In this document: positions 13,805 through 25,227 of the stretch, in pieces
How the letters are laid out: each line of letters opens with the position of its first letter
Numbering within the stretch: position 1 is the stretch's first letter
DNA from: Rhynochetos jubatus
Lineage: Eukaryota; Chordata; Aves; Eurypygiformes; Rhynochetidae
Reading direction: 5' to 3'
DNA: 64,000 nucleotides
Assembly (NCBI GenBank): GCA_027574665.1
Contig: CM050656.1
Coordinates: 15,451,501-15,515,500 of the forward strand
Program-made: the position numbers and the translations under genes
The notes under the pieces: model-generated
Told to the model about the DNA's origin: nothing
Database searches by the model: none
The model's input: only the letters and a program-made list of their open reading frames with translations

Positions 13805-15754
13805 AGGGCAGTCGGCTATACTAGGGATACACAAACAATTTTAAAAAGGGGGAAAAATAGAGAACCTGCTCTTTTGCTACATTTTGCCCTCACAGTAACG
13901 CATACTTATAACTTTATATAGTAGTTACAAAACTATCACACAGACACGCTATCTCCTGTCCTCCCATGCTGCGTTTGGTTTTCAAGTCAGCTTGGAGATT
14001 TAACCCAGTCGGAACCGGCCTCAGGAAGATGTGCTGCTCACTGTGGCAGAATTCCTTCTTTGGCCCTAAAAGCCCCAGACTGCTCTTCCACTTCCCAGTC
14101 CCCTCGGCAGGTAGTGTGGGTTGAGGAAGGCCAGCGTGGCTATGGCATGCCCATATTTCAGTGATTTTTAGAAACTAATCCCTGGGTTTATTGCTAGCAC
14201 CGTTGAAAGTTTAATGTGGTTTTGAAGAGCCCTGGCCCAGCTCTATCATTCTTACTGCCTCGTGTTGCAAGGAATACAGATCCGGTTTCCTGTTAAACAC
14301 GCCATGTTTCTCTTAATAGACGTTACAGTTTTCTAAACAGGAATGCCGATTGCACAGGTATGCAGAGAAGTCAAAATAATTGAGTTAAAAAATAAATCAT
14401 TACCATTAACAAAGGTAATGATCCTGCTTTCCTGGTGTGGTGCGGGTGTTTTAAGCTGAACCGCCAATATGCTTTGGACCCTGAAGAGCTGATGAAGCCG
14501 CGAGTGGTCCTGTCTTGTGGGGGGTAGGCTCAGTTGAAAGGATTTCAGTTCAGTGCTGCGGCTAGGAAAGGGAGGGGATGGCCGAAAAAAACCAACCCCA
14601 AACAATGGGGAGGGGGCAGTTATCAGGACAGATGTGCGCTGCTTTGACCTGGGGCTGTGTACCTCTGTTTCTCCCTACGGCCACCGCAGCCCCCGCCGAG
14701 CGCGCAGCCGGCGGGAAGCGCGCACGGGCGCTGCACCCCCCGCCCCGCGGGCCCCGGGTCGCCCCCGAGGCCTGGCCACGCCGCGCTCCTCGCAGAAACG
14801 AGCCTTTGCTAGTGCCTGTCTGCTTCTCCCTGACCTTGAGAACTGGAAACTGTTCATGTTGCACATCCTGAAAGGTCAGCGCGGATCCTCGGTATTTTGC
14901 GTCAATACAGAGGAACCCCCCAACCCCCCACCCCCTGGACCTGGTGTCTAAGAGCGAATTTTTGGAGAGCAAACAACAGCGCTACTTGACTGCGTTTTGC
15001 ATCTGAGCGTAGGAATGACTCAACTTAGTATCCTTTAAACCGTTTCCAAGTGCTGTTTACCCTGTCCTGACATGTTTTCCCTAACGCATCGCAGTGCTGG
15101 TGCGGGCGCAGGGAACCGCACCCGGCGAGCAGGAGCCGGGGTGCCAAAAGAGCCGCGCCAAGCACCGGGGGGCCGAGATCCCCCTTCCTCCCGCTCGCTA
15201 GTCGCCCAGCCTGGTGAATTGTTGCTGGGTGCAGACGGGGAGGCGGGAGGACACACCGGTGCAGTGAGTTAGCCCAGCCCGGGCAGCCCCGCTCCGCGCA
15301 GCACCTGGCCAGGGCCCGCCGCACAAGTTTGGGTGCGCGGTCGCGGTCGAGGATACGGCCAAGGAGAAAGTGCCGCGGAGACGCCTGCCGGCCTGCAGCG
15401 CGCCAGCAGCTGGGGAAGGGGAGAGCGGGCGGCCGCAGGCCCGAGGCCCCAGGCCCGGAGAGCCACGGGGCCCGAGGCGCCGGGCAGGGGGCGGCGGGCG
15501 GCCCCGCGGCGGTGAGCGCCTCTCGGCAGCCGCGGCTGATGGGGTGGGGAGCGGGCAGCGCTGGCGCGCAGCCGATCTGCTCGGCCTTTGGTGCCGAGCG
15601 GCCGGGCGTTTGTTATTAGCCTTCACCCTCCTCCGCCCCCCCATCTGGAGGGAAGGGGGGGGGGGAAGAAAAAAAAGGCAGGAAGGGAGAGATTTTTTGT
15701 CCTTCGCCGGTGCTGCTCTACGTGATAATATGTTTATATGATTAGCTGAGCCCA

Positions 15755-15810
15755 GGGGTGGGGAGCGGAGGGAGAGGGGGTGGAGATTGGAGGGGGAGGA
15801 GGCTGGAGGT
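15755..15810 (+). promoter_or_regulatory. G-rich, quadruplex-prone purine tract
   Basis: Successive G-runs (GGGG, GGGG, GGG, GGGGG, then GGGGG further on) with short spacers in a nearly pure purine strand, about 0.9 kb upstream of the exon 1 donor. Together with the G12 run at 15,657-15,668 it fits the pattern of promoter G-quadruplex or triplex DNA. The folding propensity is inferred from run spacing. Confidence 0.5.
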
Positions 15811-15918
15811 GACTCCAGTTCAGAACCGGTGGAGAGTCTGTGTCAGGACTTCGCAATCCCCAGTCACACACGGAGAGGTGCATGAGCAAAAAGGAGGCTG
15901 CGATACAATTCATTGGGA

Positions 15919-15945
15919 TTTTTTTTTTTTTTTGTGTGTGTGTGT
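15919..15945 (+). repeat. Poly-T followed by (GT)6 microsatellite
   Basis: T15 at 15,919-15,933 directly followed by six GT units. It lies in the promoter region and is prone to length variation. Confidence 0.9.
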
Positions 15946-15959
15946 ATTGCGTTTTTCCC

Positions 15960-16649
15960 ATTGCTGCGCGCGTTACTAGCTCAGCGCCCGGCGCCCGGTC
16001 TCCAGTCGCTGGCGGGGCAGCAGCACCGGGAGGAAGAGGAGAAAATCCGAGGAGGGGCCGGACCCGCACCCCGCCAGAGGCCAGAATGTCATCCCGGGAG
16101 ATGTAAATCCGGTCGGTGCGAGCGACAGAGACACAGAGGAGGGGGGGGTCCATTGTAACATTTTCGAGTTGTTCCCCGGTACTCCCGCTGCTGGCATCGC
16201 CTCGGCTTCTCGGCTCCTGATCGCTGCACCGAAAGGACTCCCAAGGCTGGGCACACGCGCTGCGCCCGTCGTCCCCTCCATTTCATTTTTTCTTTAAATT
16301 TAATCTGTTTTCTTTGTGCGTGCGTACGGGAGCCTGGCTGTATCGTACGTTTCGCGCGGAGCGGAGTGTCGGAAACTGCAGGAAAATGTTGACTTAGCCC
16401 CAGAAAAGCCTCCCGGCTGGCCGCTTGGAGGAGAAGCCGCCGTCTGCTCCGCGCTGCCCCAGCCCGCCGAGCCGCAGAGCCAGCTGCCGCCCGCTCCCCG
16501 CCCGAGCCCGGCGCCCGCCCGCTCCTCCGCCGGAGCCCCGGGACTAACTCCGCCGCGCTCTCCCGCAGCCCAGCACTCGGCGGGGTGACCCGGCTCGCGG
16601 GTCCCGCCGGGGCGACAGACCCCGGCCCGCCTTCGGCTCCCAGAGAGAG
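15960..16649 (+). other. ADGRL2: ADGRL2 non-coding exon 1 (5' end approximate)
   Basis: Only the 3' end is supported: CAGAGAGAG|GTAAGTGG at 16,649/16,650 is a full consensus donor inside the CpG island, and it is the best donor there. The 5' limit given is the edge of the CpG-dense block, not a mapped start. If transcription begins this far upstream, the leader includes ATGs at 16,086 (six codons then stop, ending in an overlapping ATG-TAA at 16,101) and 16,386 (three codons then stop at 16,395). A second, weaker donor-like site (GTGAGC, 15,512) could end an alternative upstream first exon. Splicing to exon 2 would give a wholly untranslated exon 1. Confidence 0.55.
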
Positions 16650-16655
16650 GTAAGT
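16650..16655 (+). promoter_or_regulatory. Intron 1 5' splice site
   Basis: GAG|GTAAGT, a perfect match to the vertebrate donor consensus, lying within the CpG island. It is assigned to ADGRL2 because the next convincing exon on this strand is the latrophilin-2 signal-peptide exon. Confidence 0.65.
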
Positions 16656-16936
16656 GGAGCCCAGCGCCGCAGCCTCGCCACTCGCCTGCTCCCCACTTCT
16701 GGCCGTCCCCGCCGAGCCGCCGGCGGGGAAACACTTCAGGGACCGCGTCGCAAGCCGGTGACCGAGGCCGCTGCCCCCCTTCCCCCCATCCTGCCCCCAC
16801 CCCCGCCGAAATCCCGCGGGGGCCGCCACTCGGCTGCCGGCCCCCTCCGCCGCCGGTGAATAAACGTGCCCCTCGTTGAGGCCGCAGATGCTGAGCGCGA
16901 GCAGCGCGGCTCCTCCGCCGGCGCGGAACCGGGCTG

Positions 16937-16954
16937 CCCCCCCCCCCCCCCCCC
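16937..16954 (+). repeat. Poly-C run (C18)
   Basis: Eighteen C in a row inside the CpG island, about 290 nt into intron 1. Its length may be polymorphic or an assembly approximation. Confidence 0.9.
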
Positions 16955-17269
16955 GGCCCTGCGGAGGGGCCTGCGGCAGCCACGGCGGCTCCCCGCAGCC
17001 CACCCCCCCGCCGCCCGGTGTCCGCCCCGCCGCGGGGGCTGCGGGGCTGGGGGTCCGCCCGCGGAGCAGGCCCCGGCGCGGTTCGGGGCTGCGCGGTGCG
17101 CGGTGGGGAAAGTTGCATCCGCTCAGTAAATAATTACCTGTTGCGGGTTTATTTTTGTAACTCAACCGAGCGTCCCTCCGCCAGCCCGTGCGTGGGGGGC
17201 GGGGGGGTGGCTTTGGGAAGAGGAATAAATTACCCTTTGTCGGCTGTGGAGTGAGAACAAGAGAACAAC

Positions 17270-17288
17270 TTTTTTTTTTTTTTTTTTT
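17270..17288 (+). repeat. Poly-T run (T19)
   Basis: A 19-base T homopolymer at the 3' shoulder of the CpG island, in intron 1. Confidence 0.9.
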
Positions 17289-18797
17289 AATTTCTATTTA
17301 TTTTCACATGTAGAAATCTGGGGCCATCTGGAGACAGAAAACAGAGTGTGTCATGAGGCACCGTTGCTGTGTCTGGCTCTAAAAATAACATCTTGTTGTT
17401 AGTCTGCGCTAGCCCTGCTGGGGTTTGGACGTGGTTTGTCAGAAAGTGGGGATCGGCTGGTGCTCAGGTGTGTTTTTCTTTGCCTAGAAATGCCCCGGTG
17501 CGCCACGGAAGGAGTCCTGCAGAACAAACGTTCTGCTGCTCGGTTTCCTCAGACGCTCCGGCTCCCTCCTTTTGTTGCTTGCCACGAAAAGAGGTGCCAT
17601 TTCGCATCATTCTGCACAAATTGTTTGAATTAATGCAAGTGTGAATTCTTACCGTTTGAAGGAGGGCATTAGCATATCAAAGGTTTCTTAGCTCCGGCTC
17701 AATTGAGAAAACTTCAGCTTGTCTTCCATTTGCTTCCAAGCAGAGGCCCAAAGGGCAGTGGGAATTGTAAAGGGGTAAAATGGGGAGGTGGATTTGGGTT
17801 ATGTTTCTGAACTTTTGCTGTTTTGCAATTATACGAGTGCACAAAACAAGGTCCCTTTGCCGCTGAGCCCTTGCGAGCGCTGGGACAATTACACTCCATT
17901 GATTAATGGTTTGTTCCGAGGGGAAAAAAAAAGTGACCTTTTATGACAGGCCGTGTTGCGTGGTTTGTGGTGTCCCCTCGCTGTGAGGGGGATTTAGAAA
18001 GCCCTTTCTACCGCACTCGTGCTCTGGGTATGGCCTACAAGGTGCTGCTCGCGGGGACTGAATGGGGAAGACCTTCTAATTACTTCGGAAAACAAATGAA
18101 GTCTTGTAATAGAAGACCTCTCGATTCCAGACCTCTGAAAGAAAAGGGCTTCCCTCCTTAATGGGTGGGTAGGCTGGAATAGTCGATATTTTTATGGCGA
18201 GTTTTGAAAGAAGTTTTGATCACCACCGGCCATATGCTTCCACTCCCTTTTTATTCTAGAAAAAGTGAAAATGAGTAATTCTTGTAATCTCATTTAATCA
18301 GTGATACTGTGTTCACTAAGTTAACTTAATCTGTGGTTAGTATTACCCTATAATAAGTAATTTGAAACAAGTGTGGCAGGAATGCTTGTTTTGGTGGCAG
18401 TGTAGAACATTTATCCCATTGTAAGTTGTTTTACGTGAGTACATATTAACAGTTTTTTATTCTTTTGTTACCATTTCCTTAAGTCTGAAAGGGGATGTGG
18501 CCCGGCCTACCCTATCATTATCTTTGCAAATCAGTATTCATCATCTAGCAACCCAAAAGCCAAGCAAAATCCAGTTATCTGTCAATAACTTGGGACCTTT
18601 TCCAGGGACCAGATGTTTCTTGGAGACTATATTCTGGTTTACATCTCTGGCAGAAAAGAACTTCCTATGCCTTCCTTGCTTATTCCTTCCTTCCAAACGT
18701 TTTACTTGAATGATACAGATATTTAAACATACGTTTTGTGGTCTTTTTTTTTTTTTTAAAGTTGGTTTAAGTGCTTGGCACGTAGCATTTGGTCTGT

Positions 18798-18866
18798 GTT
18801 GGGTGGTGGTTGTTGTTGGTGGGTTTTTTTGTTTGTTTTTTTGTGGTGGTGTTGTTTTTTTTTTCC
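18798..18866 (+). repeat. G/T-rich low-complexity tract
   Basis: About 70 nt made almost only of G and T (TGGTGGT, TTGTTGG, long T runs). Similar G/T tracts recur on the + strand of intron 1 near 32,145-32,192 and 33,689-33,720. Confidence 0.75.
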
Positions 18867-21800
18867 TCCTTCTGGTTGTCCATGTGATGCTTTGGCAGGG
18901 GGGGTGTCTCATTTGAAGCCATGAAAGTGATGTGCTTTTAGAACAGCATGTCTTCACTCATGCTTCCATTTCCTTTCATTTAATGAAGGAACTGAGTATA
19001 TGTGGTATGTCTTGGCGAAAAAACCCTGCAGTTAATTAAATAACTTATGTAGATTTCTGTTAATCTTGAATGGACATGACCATTTGGGCATTTTGTAAAT
19101 AGAAGTGTTTAGTGGTCCTAAAATTGCCGTGTCATTACTTTCAGGTAATTTTCATCAGTTTATTTACCTACTGTCTTCAGCTGTCTGAAGAACCTTTTGG
19201 TGGTATAAAAGGAACATATTGATGTAATTGCCATTATCACACTTAAGTTGCTGTTAACCAGTCTGCTTTGAATGCAGAGTGCCATAAAGAAAGCGCATTA
19301 TCCTTTCAGCTATTAGGGATAATCTAAAAATTGTCTTGAAAATGTTGCATTTTGGTTTATATGATGGCAACCCCAAATTCGACAAATCTCTGAAGGTAAA
19401 AAACAGGTAGTGGAAAAAAGATTTTCAACATTCAGATGACAAAATTGGACCACTTAGAGAAAAATTAATGTGCTGCAGCAGCACTTCAGCTGCCATTTTC
19501 AATCACTGTGGGTTACTATGTGTTGGCAACAGCAAAAAAGCATAGACGTTCAGATAGCTCAGGGAGCTGGTAGTTGAGGAATCAGGATATTGAATCATGT
19601 GGGGTAGAACAAACCAATTACTTCAGGTTTTGACTTGAGAATTTCCAGTAAACATTTTTTTTTCTGGCTTTTGGCTCCCCTGCTCATTAATAGACCAACA
19701 TCAAAGCAGGCAACCAAACTTCCAAATGTTATAAAAACTAATGTAAAGATACAGATCTCACATGTAGTCTTGCAAGTCTTAATTTAAGACAAGCAGTTGG
19801 GGTTTTTATTGCTGCAATTTTCACAATCAGCAGAGACATTAACACCAGGCTTCTGGGTGTTTCCTTTCTTAAAATGAGCAAGAGGAGAGCTTTTAAAAAA
19901 ATGAAGTTTGCTCAGTTAGTTCTTACTTGATCACTTCAGAACCTTTCTCAATGTTTTATTTATCTCTCACCGCTTTTAATGCGTAGTCAGGAAAGGGGGT
20001 TACTCGGGAATTCTAGTCTTTCGTAAGGAAGCACCTTATTAAAATTTAAATAAGCAAGGTACTGTAGACCTAGGAGTTTGTAGCCTTTATGATTAATCAT
20101 ATGCAATAATATGATTATTTTTATGTCTGAAAATGCAATGTGTAGACATGATATTTTATTAATATATATTAAAAAAATTAAATAGTTATGAAGAAAAAAA
20201 TGCTGTAGTCTTGAATGACAGCTTTTCAGAAAGATCCATAATTTTCAGTTAAGGATGTTAGGGAAGTTTCTACTTAGGAAAAATATTTATCAAAGTGATA
20301 TTTGCAATACATTCCTGTACAGTGTGTAATAAATTCATACAAATAATAATATCCATCCAATGTAAGTGTTTAATGTTTAGAGGGGTAGAAACATAATCAC
20401 AGGGTTTTACTGAAATTTGGTCTATAACACGTATTTATGTATTTCCATGTCCTTGCTCATCCTGTGTCCACCTAAGATGGACATAGACATAAAAAAATAG
20501 TTAACTTCCAGTACAGCTCTTGCTCAGGGTAGCACCGTGCCTAATAATAATAATGAGGAAAAACCTACCAACAACCATTTAGAGATATTTTATATCAATA
20601 AATGCTCTACGTCTCCTCTGCATTTCCACTGAGGAATATCTGTGGATGACTGATAATACAAGAAATGGAAGTGACGATTAATGGGTTTACCTGGTGAACT
20701 GCAAGAGATGTTAAACTACGTCTGGTGTATAATTGAAATCATGTTCATGCATAGGTAGACAAGCAGTCAGTTATAAAGCAATATACTTTAGAGCACAGGC
20801 TTGTGAAATATATAGTGAGACGTGTTACTTGGCGATGTCATGTGAAACACTCTCTCGAAGCATTTTTTTAGAACTGATGTTTGTGATGTAAAAAAATGAT
20901 TTGAAATTGACCTTTTTAAGTATTAATGTGCAGCTTTTAAGTTTAAAAGCTGTATTTTTTAAAAAAAAAAACCTCTCAGTTTGAAACAAGTAAAAGATGT
21001 AAACCATCACGCTTGTAATTGGATGTCAAGAAAACTGGAAAAACAAAAAGCTATTTTAAGGCCATTCTCAATACTCCTAACAATTGTGTTTAATATTTAA
21101 ATAGTTTTCAAAGATAGCTGCATTTTGTTTCCAACCGTTCTTAAAATAAAAGTAGTAGGTGGCTCTGGAATATTGGTTACTTGCGATTTAATGTGAATAT
21201 ATACCTGGTTTAGAAAATACTTCCAGTCCTTATTTAATGAATACGATTCTTCTCAACATCCTTCATTTAAAAGGCGAAAGATGTGAGGCTTAAAGCCCTT
21301 CTCAAAAGAAAATTTTCTTGGAGATCATGCTTTTTTCAACCTGTAATGTGTCAGATGTGATTCTGCAGCATAGGCTGTGAAGACTGTGTCGCTTACTCTA
21401 AGCGATTTAGTTATAGAAATACATTTGTTTAATGAATGGTAAGGCCTGAACAGCATTTGCTAGACACAAACTGATAGTTAACCAGAAATTGATACTTCAT
21501 GGGGAGGAAAAAAAAAGCCTCCCAGTTCAGAATGGCGACATCTCTGACTTAGGGGTTGTTACATTAAATGGAGTATTTTGTGGGGTTTAGAAGAACATGT
21601 AATGTGCATATGCCATGATTTCTTTCTTTTGATTTTCATAGGGTACTGTAATGATTCAGCTTACTCTAGCCTACCGTTTACCCAAATTATTTAGAAAGGC
21701 ATAATAATCAAAAACATTGCAGCCTGACTGAAGCAAGCACAGTGCTTAACACCTGCAGGTAGAGTGCAGTCTCCAACAAAATGCTATTGATTGTTATCCT

Positions 21801-24800
21801 GGCACAAAGCAAGCTTAACTACGGTTTGCTTAATTACAATAAAAATTTGTTTTTATGAGTAAGGTACTTCATGTTGGGGGAATGTTTTGTGTGTTGTCTG
21901 ATAGGTAAAATCCCATCACACTTGTATAAATTTGTTCAATTATCAGAGCAGCTAAGAGGAGGGGGAAAAAAATCAATTTAGCCTGAAAAACATCAGAAAT
22001 AAGATTACCTTGGCTACTAGAAACTTGCTAGCACTGTCTAAATTGCTTAATATTATCAAATGTTGCCATTTTTCATCTTCAGTAAGAAGGATATTGACTA
22101 TTCTACGTGTCCAGGTCTGCTATTTGGCTGTTTCTTTATAAGGCATAAGCATGTCTTATTTTTATTCCTACAATAGTAGTTACAGATAAATCAGAGGATC
22201 TAACAATAACTTTATAAAATAGATGGAATAATACCATTCACTGAAGAAATAGTATTTACTTGAGATAAGTGATCACAACTAGCCTTTTCTCCTGTCTGGC
22301 TTGTTGTTCTTGTAACAGACAAATGTAAATACCTTAGCAGGCATTTCAGAGTGAAAGGCAGGAGATAAAATGTAATTACTTTTCAGGGTGGCCCTGATGA
22401 TGCCCGTGTTCTTGTCTGTAATACAAAAAAAATCTTCGCTCATCACCTCAGAATATGAAGGCCATTGTTACTTCTGAATATAAAAATATTTTCTGATTTT
22501 TTAATGTTGACCTCGGTATTTATCTTTAGCTCTTCTGTGTAAGCTGGAATCCTTATGGCTGTAAATTCTAGTTGCTGTTATCCAACCGAGCATTTAATAG
22601 AGCACCTAATGGACTCTGCTCCTGTATTTTTCTTGAATGCATAACATCTTGGTTCATTCAGTCACCAAAACTAACTTTGCTACAAGGACAGGCAACACGA
22701 CAAGTTAGAATCAATGGACCATTTGTAGGTCACAAAGTCAGTTTACTGGAATTTCAGAGGAAACTGGTTGAAAAGAGAGGACAAATGTCACTTTGAATAG
22801 AGATGTTTAAATCAGACTTCTGCCTTAGGGTAAAATTTAGGTCTGTTGTAGCCTAGATGTAATGTCTCCCTCTACAGAGCACAGCATTAATCATGGCTTG
22901 ACAAGTGATCATGGCCTGAGAAAAATAGGGCCTGTCTTGGTTGTGTGGTTATTTTTTTTTCTAATCTTAATCTCTTAGGAGCACATTATAAACACTAACA
23001 TTTACACAAAAAGATTTAAGTATCCATGTCTGTATTTCAGTAGTGAAAGTAGCTAGCTTCGGAGAAAATCTAGTTAGGGCTAATAAGAAGCCACTTGGGT
23101 TTCTTACGTAGATGCAGCGTTAAGGATATTTTCCTTTTAACGTGATGCAGGGGTTTTTTTGTCATAGGAGATTCATGTTATGCCATTTCCTCATACAAAT
23201 ATGATAGAGGCTAGGTCTGCCTGTTTTGTTCCTTGGTGTACTAAATACCTCTGAAATTAGTGGTTTTTTCACTCGTGAGTGTGTTTTACAATGTGTTTAC
23301 CACCCAAGAAAGATACTTCCTTTTGCCCAGGTGGCAATATAGGGAGAAAGTGAGGCAGTTTTTAAAATGTAATGCAAATTGATCTGATGCTGATCAGTGA
23401 ATATGAGGGGGTTTAATACTGTGTTTGTATTTTAATGATGTGTTGCTTGGCCACAATGAACTGCAAAAGCTGGAATGAAATAACAGGAATGAAGACTGCT
23501 ATTTAGGATCCTCAATTTTGATACTGTAGAAATAAAACTAAGTTTAATATGTTAATTCTAAAATTAGGGATGCCTTGATGCATTGATTAGGTGTTGGGAG
23601 TGCTCATACCTTTTATGGCTAAGATGATTGGTAAAGAACATAATTTTTGTATTTCTTGTGCTGCTTTCTGTGGTCGGACAGTGTAGGGAACAGCTGGGCA
23701 CACAGCCTGCACTACTGCTAGAGAGGTGTAGCGCCTTACATTTAGATTTGTGTCTGCAACTGTGGAAAAAATACGTAGTATCAGTAAAGTAGCAGCAAAA
23801 CAATTTATCACTGGAGACTTGTGCTTTAGAAATTAGGCTACTTCTGTTTATTTAGTTGCTCTGGAGGTAATAAAATCCCCAATCCCTCGTTTAGGGCAGG
23901 CTGCTGCTTTCCTTCGTGCCCTGTGTTGGTATTTTCCTATCAGTCGACACCTCAAACCGATTATTGCTCTGGATCTAGATGACAGAATAATCTAACGCCG
24001 ATTACTGTTAAAAATTGTTTCTGGCAGTTGGGGAGGGGATGACCGACCTCGCTTCTGACTATCACACTGGCTTTGCTGCTGATGGGATCTGGTGTAGATA
24101 GAGTCTTACTCTGAAATCAGTGCTGCAGTGGTGGAGAGGGATCACAGTCCAGGAGGAGACTTTAGATCACCTTTCTGTATATTCTCTTACAGCATTGTAT
24201 TTGTCATTTTTCATGGCCTAGCAGGCTACACCAGTGTGAACAGTGTTCAGAAGCAGTGCCCTCGCAGTAGGCAGCGTTGCTTCTAAATAAAGTGACATTT
24301 TAATGAAAGATTCCTGAGAACAAGTTCTGCTGTTGACTACATTCCTCTGACAAATTCCTGATGCTGGTGTTGATGGTAGGCAGAATTCTTTTCATCTGAT
24401 CCAGATATCCTCTTATTCATTCTTCTAAGCTTAATTTAGACTTTCTCTGTGCAAAGTGACTGATTTGGAAAACTTTGCTTTCCCAGAATGAATAATGATT
24501 GCATCTTCGGTGTAAACGAAGTGTGTTCTCCAAAAGACCAATTCATAACTATTTTGTTGGTAAATTTGTCATTTAAATATTGAAGGGCAGTGTCTCCTGC
24601 AGCTTTGATTTACTTTGCTCTGATAAGTAATTCTTAAACACAGCGTCAATCGGTGAGGCTGATTCTTGGGTAAATCAGTATAAAGCGCTTAAAGAAGAGA
24701 AGAGCCTCCGCAGTTGAGGTGTATTCCTGGCTGAGCTGCTGTGCCAGCAAAATGGGCTGAGGCTGGGAGTTGTGTTAGGGAGGGAGGGGAGTTGCAGGCT

Positions 24801-25193
24801 GACATGATTTGAAAGTGGGCAGAAATCCTTTTGCCCTTCAGGCAATAATCTTACCCGGTGCTTCAGTAGAGCATCATCTCTCCAAAATGTTAGATTTTTT
24901 TTTTTTCTGCTTTCTTTACTTCCTCATTCTTTCCCTCATTTGAGTAGGTGTCTAATAGTATCTGATAATAACTGGTTGTGGATCCAACTGTTAAAGATAT
25001 TCCAGCAGCAGAGAAGAGCTCTGTATGCAGCACTCATTGTGAAGTGAACACCCCAAATTTGCCCTACATTTGTCCTGTGTAAAGGCTGTAGCCATACCAG
25101 GATATCATGAGTCTGTTTCCACTTTTTTTTTTTAAGGCTGACATTGAAACCTTGAAAGGTTATATTTTGGAGTTTATTTTTCCAGTTAAAATT

Positions 25194-25227
25194 AAAGTCA
25201 CACAGGGCATATGTGACTTTATGCCCT
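25194..25227 (+). repeat. Overlapping inverted repeats (two competing stems)
   Basis: AAAGTCACA (25,194-25,202) pairs with TGTGACTTT (25,212-25,220), and AGGGCAT (25,204-25,210) pairs with ATGCCCT (25,221-25,227). Each stem's arm lies in the other's loop, a pseudoknot-like arrangement. Function unknown; chance is possible. Confidence 0.7.

Larger units (their letters stand above)
1702..14639. other. AT-rich upstream DNA, no gene seen
   Basis: About 13 kb between the LTR and the CpG island. It contains AT-rich runs (notably about 4,920-5,170), an A/C-rich tract at 12,206-12,270 and short tandem repeats near 13.15 and 13.78 kb. The longest open frame (minus strand 8,196-8,540, 114 codons) lies in a modestly GC-richer pocket and shows no recognisable domain or splice context. 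The region may hold distal regulatory DNA of ADGRL2, but nothing in the sequence alone proves it. Confidence 0.55.
14640..17215. promoter_or_regulatory. CpG island / ADGRL2 promoter region
   Basis: This is the only long GC- and CpG-rich stretch in an otherwise AT-rich window. It is compound: CpG-dense blocks at about 14,680-14,790, 15,090-15,620 and 15,960-17,215, separated by a more ordinary stretch near 14,820-15,080 and a purine-rich stretch at about 15,640-15,910. Several GC boxes (CCCGCCC types around 16,490-16,520; a G-rich run at 17,194-17,211) are visible. No convincing TATA box is seen near the probable first exon; TTATATG near 15,733 is isolated. The island is about 31 kb upstream of the first coding exon and contains a consensus donor at 16,650, which fits a TATA-less, broad promoter for ADGRL2. 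Exact start sites cannot be read from the sequence. Confidence 0.8.

Noticed and set aside
14553-15741. Cluster of 90-150 codon frames on both strands in the upstream CpG block
   Set aside because: Same GC artefact: competing frames on both strands, Arg/Pro/Gly/Ala-rich, no recognisable motif, no exon structure.
16089-17165. 358-codon open frame on the minus strand (and several overlapping frames on both strands)
   Set aside because: It lies wholly in the CpG island, where stop codons are rare because of GC content. The translation is low-complexity Gly/Ala/Pro/Arg with no domain, and several other frames are equally open.
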